A stretch of 64,000 nucleotides of DNA from Nocardiopsis sp. NRRL B-16309 (GCF_001279585.1 NZ_LGEC01000092.1:186001-250000); one strand, 5' to 3'. Positions 17,854-26,609 are shown, counted from the stretch's first letter. Program-made: numbers and translations. The notes: generated from the letters alone by a model not told the origin.

Positions 17854-18132
17854 ATGCGCCCCGCCGACATCGACCACCGGTACAAGTACCACCCCTCCAA
17901 CACCCCCGACGCCATCACCGCCCACGAGACCGTGCGCGGCGGCGCCCTCGGGTTCGCGCACCTCATCAACACCCACGTCCCGGACGGAGCGGACAAAAAC
18001 CTCGCCTTCAACGCCCTGGACGATGTCCTGTTCCGCGCGAACTCCGGGATCGCCCGAGGAGGACGGCCGGACCTGTGCAGCCCCCGCATCCGCACCAAGA
18101 CCTGCGGCCTAGACGAGGCCAACGACGGGTGA
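17854..18132 (+). CDS. Acb2/Tad1-like small phage protein, candidate anti-CBASS/anti-Thoeris factor
   Basis: 92 residues. The block DIDHRYKYHPSNTPDAITAH, then GFAHLINTHVPDGADKNLAF and a final NALDDVLFRANSGIAR, follows the helical hairpin pattern of the Acb2/Tad1 domain in many actinophages, where sequences end with a LEEAMFWANAAIAR-like helix. Known Acb2 and Tad1 proteins sequester cyclic nucleotides or gcADPR made by CBASS and Thoeris, blocking the effectors. Binding here is inference from pattern alone. The ATG at 17854 has GGGAGAGA upstream, 13 bases after the GIY-YIG gene, so the two probably form an early operon. Confidence 0.65.
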   Translation: MRPADIDHRYKYHPSNTPDAITAHETVRGGALGFAHLINTHVPDGADKNLAFNALDDVLFRANSGIARGGRPDLCSPRIRTKTCGLDEANDG

Positions 18133-18171
18133 CATCTCGGCCTGACAGTGGTTCGTCGTGGCCCGCTCGGG

Positions 18172-19299
18172 CTACCGGGACTTGCGCGAATTCCGCTCCA
18201 AGACCCAGACGTAGTACCACTTGTCATGGCGCAGTGACTTGGGATGGTTCTCAGCAGCGGCCTGGATGATGCCCCAGATTCCACCCGCTCCGGCAGCGAC
18301 ACCGACAAGCTTCAGCACCTCCTCCAACGCCGGTCCGTAGACCGCCGCCAGGGAAGCCCCCACTGTTCCGAGCGTGGCTCCGGTGACGGCGAGAGCTTGC
18401 TTGCGTCGTGCCGTCACGATTTGTGCCTCGATTGACCGTACACCGTCCGCAATTTGCTCGCCGATCTTTGCGATCTCGCGTTCGGATTGGACGGCGTTGA
18501 TTGCGCTGTCCACGTCGATCAGGCTCTGTCGCAGGAACCCGCGGAAACCTGTGTAGGACTCGAATTCCTCGACTGTGATCTTGCTGAAGTCCCGCAGCCG
18601 GGTCGTCTGAAGGAAAGGTAGTTCAATGCGGAGTATTTCCCGAACTAAGTGTGACTTGAGGGGCTCTGTGTCCGACTCGCCGACTGCTCTGCCATTTTTG
18701 ACGAGTAGATCGACAAGGGATGGGATGCGTTGCAGGGGGCTCACGGAGGAAGATGTTCTATTTTCGACGCCGAAGTGTTCGTAGTCGTCATAAATATCTT
18801 CTTCACGAGTCAGATATGTAGGGAGGTACCAGGCGATGCCTGCTTTGAGTAGGGGCTCGCTTTCTAATATCCAGCCTCCGAGCAGGTCCATGTCTGGGCA
18901 TTGAATAAGAAGCTGGGTTCTTTCATCTATTCTTCCGCCGTAGCCCATAACATCTGTGTTTACTGAGTGCGGTAGAAATTTGCTTCTTGACTTGATTATT
19001 CCTACGGGCTGAGGATTTCTTGTTTGATGTGAGAGTAGGAGTGTGTCAGTTACGAGTGTGCTCCGCATGGTTAAGGTCGCCAGGGAAGCGTCAGAAGTGC
19101 CAAGGCCCACATGGAACTTCGACCGCGTGAAACGTTTTTGGTCCACAAGTGCTCTCTGTCGCTTGTTGAACAGATGGAGTGCATAGTGGCGCGCGGCCAC
19201 GGCGGGGTTGTCTTTCGCGCCTTGCGGGAGTGTCTGGAAGTAACTTCGCATGTGCTTGGCGACAACATGGTTCTGTGTTGCGCTATGGCTGCGGAACAT
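18172..19299 (-). CDS. reverse-strand accessory protein with C-terminal hydrophobic segments
   Basis: 375 residues, no family recognised. The long soluble N-terminal part includes the charged stretch REEDIYDDYEHFG. A coiled-coil-like stretch (DVDSAINAVQSEREIAKIGE) precedes two hydrophobic segments, AVTGATLGTVGASLAAVYGP and LKLVGVAAGAGGIWGIIQAA. The layout of a sensor region followed by a membrane-active tail would suit an abortive-infection effector, but that is inference. The DNA is clearly AT-richer than its neighbours and the gene opposes the phage genes, ending 39 bases from the Acb2-like gene. The frame is intact. Confidence 0.65.
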   Translation of the reverse strand: MFRSHSATQNHVVAKHMRSYFQTLPQGAKDNPAVAARHYALHLFNKRQRALVDQKRFTRSKFHVGLGTSDASLATLTMRSTLVTDTLLLSHQTRNPQPVGIIKSRSKFLPHSVNTDVMGYGGRIDERTQLLIQCPDMDLLGGWILESEPLLKAGIAWYLPTYLTREEDIYDDYEHFGVENRTSSSVSPLQRIPSLVDLLVKNGRAVGESDTEPLKSHLVREILRIELPFLQTTRLRDFSKITVEEFESYTGFRGFLRQSLIDVDSAINAVQSEREIAKIGEQIADGVRSIEAQIVTARRKQALAVTGATLGTVGASLAAVYGPALEEVLKLVGVAAGAGGIWGIIQAAAENHPKSLRHDKWYYVWVLERNSRKSR

Positions 19300-19438
19300 G
19301 ACCCAACCCTACCCAATGTTCTAATTAAGCGGAGACTGTCTAGATATCCGTTCATCCTCTCAGGAGACGGTTGGGACTAGGGATCCTTGTGTTGGTTCAC
19401 CCAGGCGTTCACGGCCTCCACCCCCGGAAGGACACCCC

Positions 19439-19720
19439 GTGACCGACCACCCCACGGTGCCCGCCGCGTGGCGCACCCCCGGACTCCCCGCTGAACAGGT
19501 GCCGCTCGGCCCTCGGTTTCCCATGATCAGAGTCCAACAGGCGGACGGCATCACCAGGTATTGGCACGTCGATCCCACCAGCGTCGAGTGCACCCCCGAG
19601 AACGGGCTCCGTATCACCGCCTACGACGCCGCCCCGCAACCAGACGGTGTGGGAGAGGGAGGCGCCCCGGCGTGGGCCCCGACCAGGCCCCGGCCGAGGT
19701 CGGCCCGAAGGTCACCGTGA
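19439..19720 (+). CDS. small phage protein, C-terminus uncertain
   Basis: 93 residues as read. The middle (GPRFPMIRVQQADGITRYWH) looks like a compact beta-rich phage protein. The last 15 residues are Arg/Pro-rich and look out of frame; the real product may end or shift earlier, near 19670. No family recognised. First of a run of small plus-strand genes with overlapping stop-start codons. Confidence 0.45.
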   Translation: MTDHPTVPAAWRTPGLPAEQVPLGPRFPMIRVQQADGITRYWHVDPTSVECTPENGLRITAYDAAPQPDGVGEGGAPAWAPTRPRPRSARRSP

Positions 19721-19776
19721 TCCTCCCGAACACCCCGAGCATCGGCCCGTTCGTCCTCACCGAGAGAGACGGCTGA
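19672..19776 (+). CDS. possible 34-residue phage protein
   Basis: A GTG at 19672 behind GAGGGAGG opens a short frame containing AEVGPKVTVILPNTPSIGPF; its TGA overlaps the next ATG (TGATG at 19774-19778), suggesting translational coupling. It could also be the true C-terminus of the preceding gene after a frameshift. Confidence 0.35.
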   Translation: MGPDQAPAEVGPKVTVILPNTPSIGPFVLTERDG

Positions 19777-20248
19777 TGGCCGAGGTGTTCATCGCCCCGC
19801 TGGGCGCCGACCCCGAGGAGCCTGGGTGGTCATGGCTCGGCACCACCAACGGCGCTGTCTCGGAGGTGGCCGAGCCCGCGGACACGACCCCGCTCGCCGA
19901 CTTTGGCACGCTCACCGCCGAGTTCAAGGGCGACCCGGTGGCCTTGGTCTTTCCGGAGCCCGAACCCCGACAGAAGTACCGGGTCCGCTACGAACGCCCC
20001 GGGCGGCCACCCCTGTACGGCACCCTCGCCGCTCACACCTTCGACTCGGCCACCGGCCGGTGCGAAGTGGAGGTGGAGCTGGCCCCGGAGTGCATGCGCG
20101 ACGAGCTGGCGAAGCTGTGGGGCGACCCGGCAACCGAGCCCCCCGACGCGCCGAGCGTCCAGCAGGCGCCGGCGTTCACCCCTCAACGGATCGCCGACAT
20201 GTTCGACATCCCCCTGCACCTCATCACCCTGAGGAGACCAACCCCTGA
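19776..20248 (+). pseudogene. phage gene with probable 3' frameshift
   Basis: Starts MAEVFIAPLGADPEEPGWSW and reads as a normal acidic, beta-rich protein to about LFDIPLHLIT-like sequence near residue 150 (MFDIPLHLIT). In the assembled frame it then runs on as low-complexity Arg/Pro sequence without a stop until 20642. Restoring one missing base near 20229 ends it as PEETNP at TGA 20246-20248, which overlaps the next ATG in a TGATG coupling site. This makes a one-base deletion likely. The domain is unrecognised; position suggests an early or assembly gene. Confidence 0.5.
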
Positions 20249-20642
20249 TGGCCCGACTCCGAACCCTCAACGTGGACACAAAGAGCGGCCGGGAAGACAT
20301 CCTGGTCCTCGACCACCTAACCGAGGAAGAACTGGCTGGACGCCTCGACCTGGTGACCACGGTCCGGAAGGCTGTGACAACCCCGGCAATCATCGCGTTC
20401 CCGTTCCCTGTGACCCTGCCCGACGACGACCCGCCGCCCGCGAACCCGCCCACGGACAACCCCACCCGCGGAGAAGTGCTGTCCGGACGGGCCCTGGCGT
20501 GGAAGACCCTTGCCCTGCGTCTCCTCGAGGTCCGGCACGCCCCATCGGGTACCTGGTGCAGGTGGGCCGGGCGCTCCCCGCCCACACGATGACCATCGTT
20601 GGTGACGTGGCGACCCTCCGCTTGACGGGAGGCGACTCCTGA
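20248..20642 (+). pseudogene. phage gene with probable 3' frameshift
   Basis: Begins MARLRTLNVDTKSGREDILV with normal codon use. As assembled it stops at 20592 after a Trp/Arg-rich tail. Adding one base near 20545 joins it to the frame reading IGYLVQVGRALPAHTMTIVG and ending at TGA 20640-20642, which overlaps the next ATG (TGATG). The restored protein would have about 131 residues. Function unrecognised. Confidence 0.5.
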
Positions 20643-20935
20643 TGGGCAAGCTCACCGCCCCCATGACCGTGTACGTCAAGGTTGGCCGGGGCCGCCGCCA
20701 CAAGCTCGGCACCGCCACCATCGACCTGCCCGTGAAGCTCGACCCGGAAGGGCTGGGTACGCTCGGCCCTCTGGCCGGTCCGATCGCGGACGGGTTGCGT
20801 GGTGCCGCGTCGGAGCTGACGGGGGAGCCGGATTGGAAGCATCTGGCGCTTACCCTCGCATGGTCCATGGCGTTGAAGGGCCCGCAGGCGTACACGACCG
20901 ATGAGGACGACTACCCGGACGTGCCCGTCAGGTGA
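20642..20935 (+). CDS. small phage protein of unknown function
   Basis: 97 residues, starting at an ATG overlapping the upstream TGA. The N-terminal part is beta-rich (MTVYVKVGRGRRHKLGTATI), the rest has two predicted helices and an acidic end. No family recognised. Its own stop overlaps a GTG start at 20932 (GTGA), continuing the coupled series. Confidence 0.5.
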   Translation: MGKLTAPMTVYVKVGRGRRHKLGTATIDLPVKLDPEGLGTLGPLAGPIADGLRGAASELTGEPDWKHLALTLAWSMALKGPQAYTTDEDDYPDVPVR

Positions 20936-21175
20936 CGGACAACGGCGACGGGTCGGTCACCTACGAGTGGGGGGTGCGTGAGCCGCCGCGAAGACGCCCA
21001 ATTCGGCCTCACCATGGCAACTTGCTACCTCGGGGCCTTCACTGCGATCTCTCTCCTCAGCGGCGACTGGATGTACCTTGTGCTCGGGCTCCTCCGGGCT
21101 CTGGTCGCGGCCCCGCTGATGTTCGGCGTCGGCTTCGTGGTGTACAAGCTCTCTTCAGCTGGGTGTTTCGGGTAG
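20932..21175 (+). pseudogene. two-helix phage membrane protein, possibly frameshifted in a G run
   Basis: The GTG at 20932 overlaps the previous stop, and the frame begins MTDNGDGSVTYEWG. A run of six G residues at about 20969-20974 follows; removing one G joins it to SRREDAQFGLTMATCYLGAF and two hydrophobic helices (GAFTAISLLSGDWMYLVLGL and LVAAPLMFGVGFVVYKL), ending at 21175. Without the shift, GTG 20978 alone would give a 65-residue two-helix protein. The restored version is about 80 residues. A small phage membrane protein; function unknown. Confidence 0.45.
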
Positions 21176-21222
21176 ACCGATCAACGCCCCCGGGCTCCTC
21201 GCATGCGGTCCCTGCCGGGAAG

Positions 21223-21918
21223 CTACGGCAGGGGCGGAAGTTGGTTCACGAAGTAGCCGATAAGACCTCCTAGTATGCAGCCGAAGATCGTCCAGAACAG
21301 GGCTACTCCGTGGTCCTCAAACAGGCGCTCACGGAACGGCGGGTCCTCGGCATAGGTGGCATTTACTATCTTGGTTTTTGTTTCCTGGTAGACCAAGGGA
21401 ATCCAGGAGGTGAGCCCCAAGGACGCGAGGGCTGCGAGCAAGGTGCTCAGTAGTGCCACGCGGCCGTCTGTGCCTGCGATAATCATCCATGTGGCGACCG
21501 TGGCTGCTACCACGAGGTTAAAGAGCTGAGAGATGACCATCCGCATCCAGAAAGGGATGTTGCGCCTTCTATGCTCGCCCAGCTCGCTTTTTAGGGTTGC
21601 GGCTAACCCTCGGAGTTCGTTGTTAGCGCCGTGGATGCGTATGTAGCTGATATATTTCGTAGAAAGTGAGAGCCCGATACTTGGAAAGGGGCGTTCATTG
21701 CTCGCGTTGATGTCCACCGATGTGATTGGCTCTCGAACGGTTCGGGCTACCTCTTCCCAGCCGCTTGCATCAGTGAACTTGAACTTGTCGTTGACCTTCA
21801 CTTCGACAGGGCCATGCTGGGACAGGATTTCGCTCGCCCTTACAAGGTCTTCGCGATGCAGTGAAAGTGGATCTAGCTCGATTCTCTCGAAGCTCGATTC
21901 AACTCGTTCAAGTGGCAT
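21223..21918 (-). CDS. reverse-strand accessory membrane protein
   Basis: 231 residues from ATG 21918. The soluble N-terminal part carries HREDLVRASEILSQHGPVEV and a conserved-looking GWEEVARTVREPI, then a strongly hydrophobic region (FNLVVAATVATWMIIAG, VALLSTLLAALASLGLTSW) and a last helix (LFWTIFGCILGGLIGYFVN). No family is recognised. It opposes the phage genes, is AT-richer than they are and keeps an intact frame; these are features of a phage moron. It ends 48 bases after the small two-helix gene. Confidence 0.6.
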   Translation of the reverse strand: MPLERVESSFERIELDPLSLHREDLVRASEILSQHGPVEVKVNDKFKFTDASGWEEVARTVREPITSVDINASNERPFPSIGLSLSTKYISYIRIHGANNELRGLAATLKSELGEHRRRNIPFWMRMVISQLFNLVVAATVATWMIIAGTDGRVALLSTLLAALASLGLTSWIPLVYQETKTKIVNATYAEDPPFRERLFEDHGVALFWTIFGCILGGLIGYFVNQLPPLP

Positions 21919-22029
21919 GTCAGAAGTATGCACCACGACGCGGACACAACAGACAGAACAAGGTGACCGGGTGGCCGCTACTGGCCAACCTGCTCCACCA
22001 ACCACATCGGTCCCGCTACCTTCCTCCAG

Positions 22030-22529
22030 GTGGACCTCACCCTCACCGACGCCTGGGCCCTGTGGTGGTCCGGCCAGCAGCTCACCGCCACACCCTGTAC
22101 GGGGCGCCTGTGTGGTGGCTCGGCCGCGCCGGAAGACTCCTGGCGTTCCTGGCCGGGTGCACCATCGTCTTGGACATCATCGGGTCCGAGCGCATCACTG
22201 CGTGGGGGGTGAGTCTCCAAGGCAAGACAGCGGAGGTCAGGCTCTACGCAGTTGGACTTGCTAGTGGTGGCTCCTTCGCCGTCTTTGAGGTGAGCGGACT
22301 CAACGATGTGGTAGCGCGAGCATGGCCGTGGCCGGGTGACCTTGTTGTTGCTCGGGTCCTCTTCTTCATCGTGGCGGTCGCTCTTGCGCTGGGGATCGAA
22401 CGCTTCGCAGGGCCGGCCGTTGTGGGGGTTGGCCGCCTACTCGCCCGGCCTCGGTTCGAGTGGTGGCTGCGGGTCATCGCGGCCCCGTTGTTCTTCATCG
22501 GGTTCGTCCTGGACTACCTCGCGTCGTGA
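22030..22529 (+). pseudogene. phage membrane protein gene with one-base deletion
   Basis: The GTG at 22030 reads MDLTLTDAWALWWSGQQL and then leaves frame near 22086. Restoring one base gives HRHTLYGAPVWWLGRAGRLL, and the frame continues through helices LLAFLAGCTIVLDIIG, LVVARVLFFIVAVALALGI and VIAAPLFFIGFVLDYLA to the stop at 22529. The joined protein has the appearance of a small multi-helix phage protein with an N-terminal WALWWSGQ motif. As assembled, the gene is broken. Confidence 0.55.
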
Positions 22530-22565
22530 CCAACCGGCCCACTCCGCAGTGCGCATTCGAGAGCG

Positions 22566-23081
22566 TTAGTCCCGCTCCCAAATCACCTGCACCTGTCCGC
22601 GCTTCTTTGAGACAGAAGCGCCATACGCACCACCGACCACAGTACCGATGGGGCCCCAGAAGAGGGTTCCGAGAAGAGCACCGTTGACCACCGGGGTCGC
22701 CGACGTGCGATCCGCATCCTTCTCCTGCTGCTGGATACGCCACCCCTGCGCGATCATCCTCTTTGCGTCCTTCTCGAACGCACGCCGGTCCTTGTACACC
22801 GAAACCCGCAGAGTCTCCCGTGGCGGAACCAGCCCAGCAGGATCGAACCCCACCGCTTCCTCAGCAGCCGTCACCGACCCGTGCTCAGCGATAAGGCCCA
22901 CCAGCTTCTTGCCAGCAGCCCCGGACTCCAACGGGTCCTGTAGCTCGCCCGCAGCAATTGACTCTTCCAGTTTCGGCTTTGGGCTTGCCGGCGTCTCCAG
23001 GAGAGGCTTCCACCGGAACCCGGTGTAGTACCACTTCTCGTCGTCGGATATCACGGCTTTGCCGATGGTCATTCGTGCCAT
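22566..23081 (-). CDS. reverse-strand protein with glycine-zipper segment
   Basis: 171 residues. It starts MARMTIGKAV and soon has DEKWYYTGFRWKPL, an aromatic block seen in small actinobacterial proteins of unknown role. A C-terminal glycine-rich hydrophobic stretch (NGALLGTLFWGPIGTVVGGA) could insert in or pack on a membrane. The middle is charged and helical. It lies opposite the phage genes between the broken membrane protein and HNH gene, in higher-GC DNA than the other reverse genes. Frame intact; function unknown. Confidence 0.55.
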   Translation of the reverse strand: MARMTIGKAVISDDEKWYYTGFRWKPLLETPASPKPKLEESIAAGELQDPLESGAAGKKLVGLIAEHGSVTAAEEAVGFDPAGLVPPRETLRVSVYKDRRAFEKDAKRMIAQGWRIQQQEKDADRTSATPVVNGALLGTLFWGPIGTVVGGAYGASVSKKRGQVQVIWERD

Positions 23082-23151
23082 GACAGCCCCCTAAGCGTGC
23101 CCCTACTTGGTAAGACGCTGTAGGCGCACCAGCGGTTGTGTGGAGGTGAAT

Positions 23152-23535
23152 GTGCCTGCCCGCCCCTCTCAACCATGCAAGACCCCCGGGTGCTCGGGGA
23201 AGGCCCGCCCCGGCAAACCCACCTGCCCGAACTGCCGCACCCGAGCGAACCGCGATCTGAGACAGCGCCGCGGCCACTCCACCGTGCAGGGGTACGGGCA
23301 CGCCCACCGGACACGGTTCCGGCCCGGGGTGCTCAAGCGTGACCGCCAGTGCCGCATCTGTAAGAAGGCTGAGGCGGAGGAAGCCGACCACTGGCCGCTG
23401 GACCGTAAGACGCTGATCGCGATGGGGTTGGACCCCAACGACCCCTCATACGGCCGCGGTCTCTGCCACACCTGCCACTCGTCGGAGACCGCCCGGTTCC
23501 AGCCGGGGGGTTGGTACAGGGACGCCCCCTGGTAG
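23152..23535 (+). CDS. HNH endonuclease
   Basis: 127 residues from GTG 23152, preceded by GGAGG. N-terminal zinc-ribbon-like CKTPGCSGKARPGKPTCPNC is followed by the HNH core: CRICKKAEAEEADHWP gives the first His and cysteine pair, and GLCHTCHSSETA the second metal site. HNH proteins next to terminase genes take part in DNA cleavage during packaging in many siphoviruses. The gene is complete. It lies about 100 bases before a kinase-like gene and 0.9 kb before the terminases, the usual position. Confidence 0.85.
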   Translation: MPARPSQPCKTPGCSGKARPGKPTCPNCRTRANRDLRQRRGHSTVQGYGHAHRTRFRPGVLKRDRQCRICKKAEAEEADHWPLDRKTLIAMGLDPNDPSYGRGLCHTCHSSETARFQPGGWYRDAPW

Positions 23536-23637
23536 GGGCACCCCCACCGCCCCCAGGGGCACTTGCCCCCCCGGCCCCACCCCTGGGGAACACCACCCCA
23601 ACCCCCACCGGGGGAGCATTCACCGGAGGGAGGCACC

Positions 23638-24168
23638 GTGCGCTACCCCTGCCCCACACCCGGCTGCCCCCGACACACCACCTCCCGCACCACCCGATGC
23701 GACCAGTGCACCCGCCGCAACAGCAAGGCGCACCGCATCACGCTGGTGTGCGGCCCACCATGCGCAGGCAAGAACACCTGGGTGGCAGAGCACGCCCAAC
23801 CCGGCGACCTGGTCGTGGACCTCGACGCCCTCTACCACGCGATCAACGCCCACCCCACCCGGGACGACCACGACCAACCCCCAGCCCTGACCCCGTTCGC
23901 CCTCGACGCACGGGACGCCATCCTCCACCGACTCCTGCACGGTGACCACAACCTGCGCGCCGCCTGGATCATCCACTCCGCACCCAACCCAGCGACGCGA
24001 GGCGAGTGGAAGCAACGCGGAGCGCGAATAGTGATGATCAACGCCGACCAGGACACGCTCACCCGCAGGGCACAGGCACACCGACCCGCCGCATGGGCCG
24101 ACCACATCCGGGATTGGCACCGCCTCTACCGGCCCGGCCACGTCGACCAGCACATCACCACCGGGTGA
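23638..24168 (+). CDS. AAA-type nucleotide/polynucleotide kinase-like protein with zinc ribbon
   Basis: 176 residues from GTG 23638, with GGAGG just upstream. An N-terminal zinc ribbon (CPTPGCPRHTTSRTTRCDQC) precedes the P-loop LVCGPPCAGKNTWV (about 37-50), where Asn follows the usual Gly-Lys. DLVVDLDAL fits a Walker B strand, and RRAQAHRP a lid-like arginine. Relatives in actinophages are annotated as AAA ATPases or 5'-polynucleotide kinases; substrate unknown. The 247 bases after it (24169-24415) carry no gene that I can support. Confidence 0.65.
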   Translation: MRYPCPTPGCPRHTTSRTTRCDQCTRRNSKAHRITLVCGPPCAGKNTWVAEHAQPGDLVVDLDALYHAINAHPTRDDHDQPPALTPFALDARDAILHRLLHGDHNLRAAWIIHSAPNPATRGEWKQRGARIVMINADQDTLTRRAQAHRPAAWADHIRDWHRLYRPGHVDQHITTG

Positions 24169-24415
24169 ACCCCTTCCACCACCCCGACCGCCTCCCGCAT
24201 ACGCACAGGTCAGAGCCCGCACACCCCTATGGCCCCCACCAGGGGGTAGGGGCGTCGCAATCCCCTGACCTGCGGTTATGCGCGGGCGCGCGGGTGACTC
24301 GCCGTTGACGCCGCAGAGTTTTCCGAACTGTTCCCATCGCCGCAGGTCAGCGCGTTCCCGCCCCTGCGCTATCGGCTTGCCCTGAGACGGCCCTGGACGG
24401 AGCGGAGGTGAACAC

Positions 24416-24889
24416 ATGGGAGACCGTGGCCCCCGCCCCAAACCCTCAGCCCAGAAGGCCCTCGAAGGCGACACGCGCGGCCTCAACGAAGACGAGCCGG
24501 CGCCCTCCGCCCAACCCGTCGAAGCCCCCGCCTGGCTCGTCGCCCTCGACGTCGACCCCGAGCCCGGCACCGAAACCGCCCTCGACGTCTGGCGGCAACT
24601 CGCCCCCGACCTGGAGAAGACCGGCGTCCTCACCCCCTGGGACGTGGACGAGTTCGCCGTGTTCTGCGACGCGGTCATCAACCACCGCCGGGCCTCGGAA
24701 GAAGTCCAGCGGCACGGCCTACTCGTGTACGGCGCGAAGGGCAACCTGGTCAAGAACCCGGCAGCCCAGATGGCACGCGACTACGCCGACCTCATGGTCA
24801 AGATCGGCGCCCGGTTCGGTCTCAGTCCCAGCGACCGCGCCGGCCTGAAGGTCGAGCGGGGGTCCGAGAGCGGTGACGACTACTTCTGA
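24416..24889 (+). CDS. phage terminase small subunit, P27 family
   Basis: 157 residues. It opens MGDRGPRPKPSAQKALEGDT, the common N-terminal pattern of P27-type small terminases, then a helical core with DVWRQLAPDLEKTGVLTPWD and YADLMVKIGARFGLSPSDRA. It recognises phage DNA for packaging and hands it to the large subunit. The ATG has AGCGGAGG upstream. Its end overlaps the large terminase start by 17 bases, so the two are cotranslated. Confidence 0.88.
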   Translation: MGDRGPRPKPSAQKALEGDTRGLNEDEPAPSAQPVEAPAWLVALDVDPEPGTETALDVWRQLAPDLEKTGVLTPWDVDEFAVFCDAVINHRRASEEVQRHGLLVYGAKGNLVKNPAAQMARDYADLMVKIGARFGLSPSDRAGLKVERGSESGDDYF

Positions 24890-26609
24890 CCCCGGCGTCG
24901 AGCAGGACCAGGAGCGCACCGAACCCGGGGTGTGCGGGTGGACTCACCGCGGCCACTCGTGCGAGGAGGTCGGCGACCACTTCTGTGTGCCGCGCGCCGA
25001 CCACGCCGAAGGGTTCTTCGCGAACATCCTCGTGCACACGAAGGGCCGGTACGCGCGCAAGCCGTTCGTCCTCACCCCGTGGCAGCGCGACGACATCGTT
25101 CGGTCGCTGTTCGGCGAGGTGGTGTGGTCCGACGAGATCGATGAGTACGTGCGCCGGTACCGGATCGCGTGGATCGAGCTGGGCCGGAAGAACGGCAAGT
25201 CGGAGATCCTGGCGGGGATCATGCTGTACCTGCTCGTTGCTGACGGGGAGGAGTCCGCGGAGCTGTACGGTGCGGCCCGTGACCGCGATCAGGCGGCTCT
25301 GGTGTTCGACGTCGCCGCGCAGATGGTCAGGCTCAGCCCGAAGCTGTCGCGGCGTGTGCAGGTCAAGGACGCCAACAAGCGGCTCGTCTACAAGAAGACC
25401 AACAGCTACTACCAGGTGATCGCCGCTGACGCTCAGGGTGCCCTCGGCTCCAACCCTCACGGTGTGGCAGCCGACGAGATCCTGGCGTGGCGCAACCGGT
25501 CCATGTGGGACGCGCTCCGCACCGGCATGGGCTCGGGCGCGCGCAAGCAGCCGCTCATGGCCGCGGCCACCACCGCAGGCGACAACCCCAACTCGTTCGC
25601 GGCGAACATGCACAACGAGATGGTGCGCGTCCAGGACGACCCGGCCCGTGCCCCGCACATCTTCACGTTCATCCGCAACGCCCCGGCCGACGCGGACCCG
25701 TGGGACGAGAAGCACTGGTTCCACGCCAACCCTGCCCTGGGCGACTTCCTCAGCTTGAAGTCCATGCGCGAGGAAGCGCTGGAAGCCCGCAACGACCCGA
25801 CCGCCGAGCAGGCGTTCAAGCAGTTCCGCCTCAACATGTGGGTGCGGGCCGCCACGCGGTGGATGCCCATGCCCCTGTATGTGGCGTCGGCGGGGGAGCT
25901 TTGGTCCAGCCCCGAGGACGGGCGGGCTGTGCTGCTCGGCCGCACTGCCTATGGCGGCCTCGACCTCAGCGCGAAGTTCGACCTGACCGCCTGGTGTCTG
26001 CTGTTCGAGCCCGAAGAGGCCGGCGGGCCGGTGGACGTCATGTGGCGGTTCTGGGCCACTGAGGAATCGTTGGTGCGGTTGGACAAGGCCAATGACAACC
26101 TGCCTTCCCAGTGGGCGGCTGGCGGGTGGCTGTCCGTGCACGACGGCGGCCTGCTCGACTACGAACGCATCTACGACGACATCGGGGAAGACGGCAACGA
26201 CTTCGCCATCCGTGCGGTGCATGCCGACGAGTTCAGCATGTGGCCGGTGCTCAACAAGGTCGGCGACCTCACCGGGCTCGACCCGGAGGAGGGCGAGATC
26301 ACCGCGTACAAGAACACCTACGACCGCATGACCCCAGGGTTGAACGAGGTCATGGCGCTCGTGAAAACGGCACGGTTCGCCACCCACGGCAACCCGGTCG
26401 CGGCGTGGTGCTTCGACGCCGTCGAGGTCCGCCACGCCTCCTATAACGTCGACCTGATCCGCCCGAATAAACCCGACCGGGGCCGTGCCGGGTACCGCAT
26501 CGACGGTGTCCCCACGGCAGCGATGGCCGCGAACGCGATGGTTCTCAACGCCGACACCGACACCGGCGTGGTGTCCGCCTACGAAAACCGCGGCCTCACC
26601 ATCGCATGA
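24873..26609 (+). CDS. phage terminase large subunit
   Basis: 578 residues, complete. The ATPase domain has the adenine motif LTPWQRDDIV (about 64-73), Walker A variant LGRKNGKSE (about 104-112) and Walker B HGVAADEI (about 196-203). The RNase H-like nuclease follows, starting with GGLDLSAKFDLTAW (about 361-374) whose first Asp is catalytic, and HADEFSMWP further on. It pumps DNA into the prohead and cuts at the end. Frame intact despite decay elsewhere in the element. Confidence 0.95.
   Translation: MTTTSDPGVEQDQERTEPGVCGWTHRGHSCEEVGDHFCVPRADHAEGFFANILVHTKGRYARKPFVLTPWQRDDIVRSLFGEVVWSDEIDEYVRRYRIAWIELGRKNGKSEILAGIMLYLLVADGEESAELYGAARDRDQAALVFDVAAQMVRLSPKLSRRVQVKDANKRLVYKKTNSYYQVIAADAQGALGSNPHGVAADEILAWRNRSMWDALRTGMGSGARKQPLMAAATTAGDNPNSFAANMHNEMVRVQDDPARAPHIFTFIRNAPADADPWDEKHWFHANPALGDFLSLKSMREEALEARNDPTAEQAFKQFRLNMWVRAATRWMPMPLYVASAGELWSSPEDGRAVLLGRTAYGGLDLSAKFDLTAWCLLFEPEEAGGPVDVMWRFWATEESLVRLDKANDNLPSQWAAGGWLSVHDGGLLDYERIYDDIGEDGNDFAIRAVHADEFSMWPVLNKVGDLTGLDPEEGEITAYKNTYDRMTPGLNEVMALVKTARFATHGNPVAAWCFDAVEVRHASYNVDLIRPNKPDRGRAGYRIDGVPTAAMAANAMVLNADTDTGVVSAYENRGLTIA

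Noticed and set aside
19776..20642. Single 288-residue protein reading through both small phage genes
   Set aside because: The second half is Arg/Pro noise in that frame, while a properly coded overlapping gene starts at 20248; two frameshifted genes explain it better.
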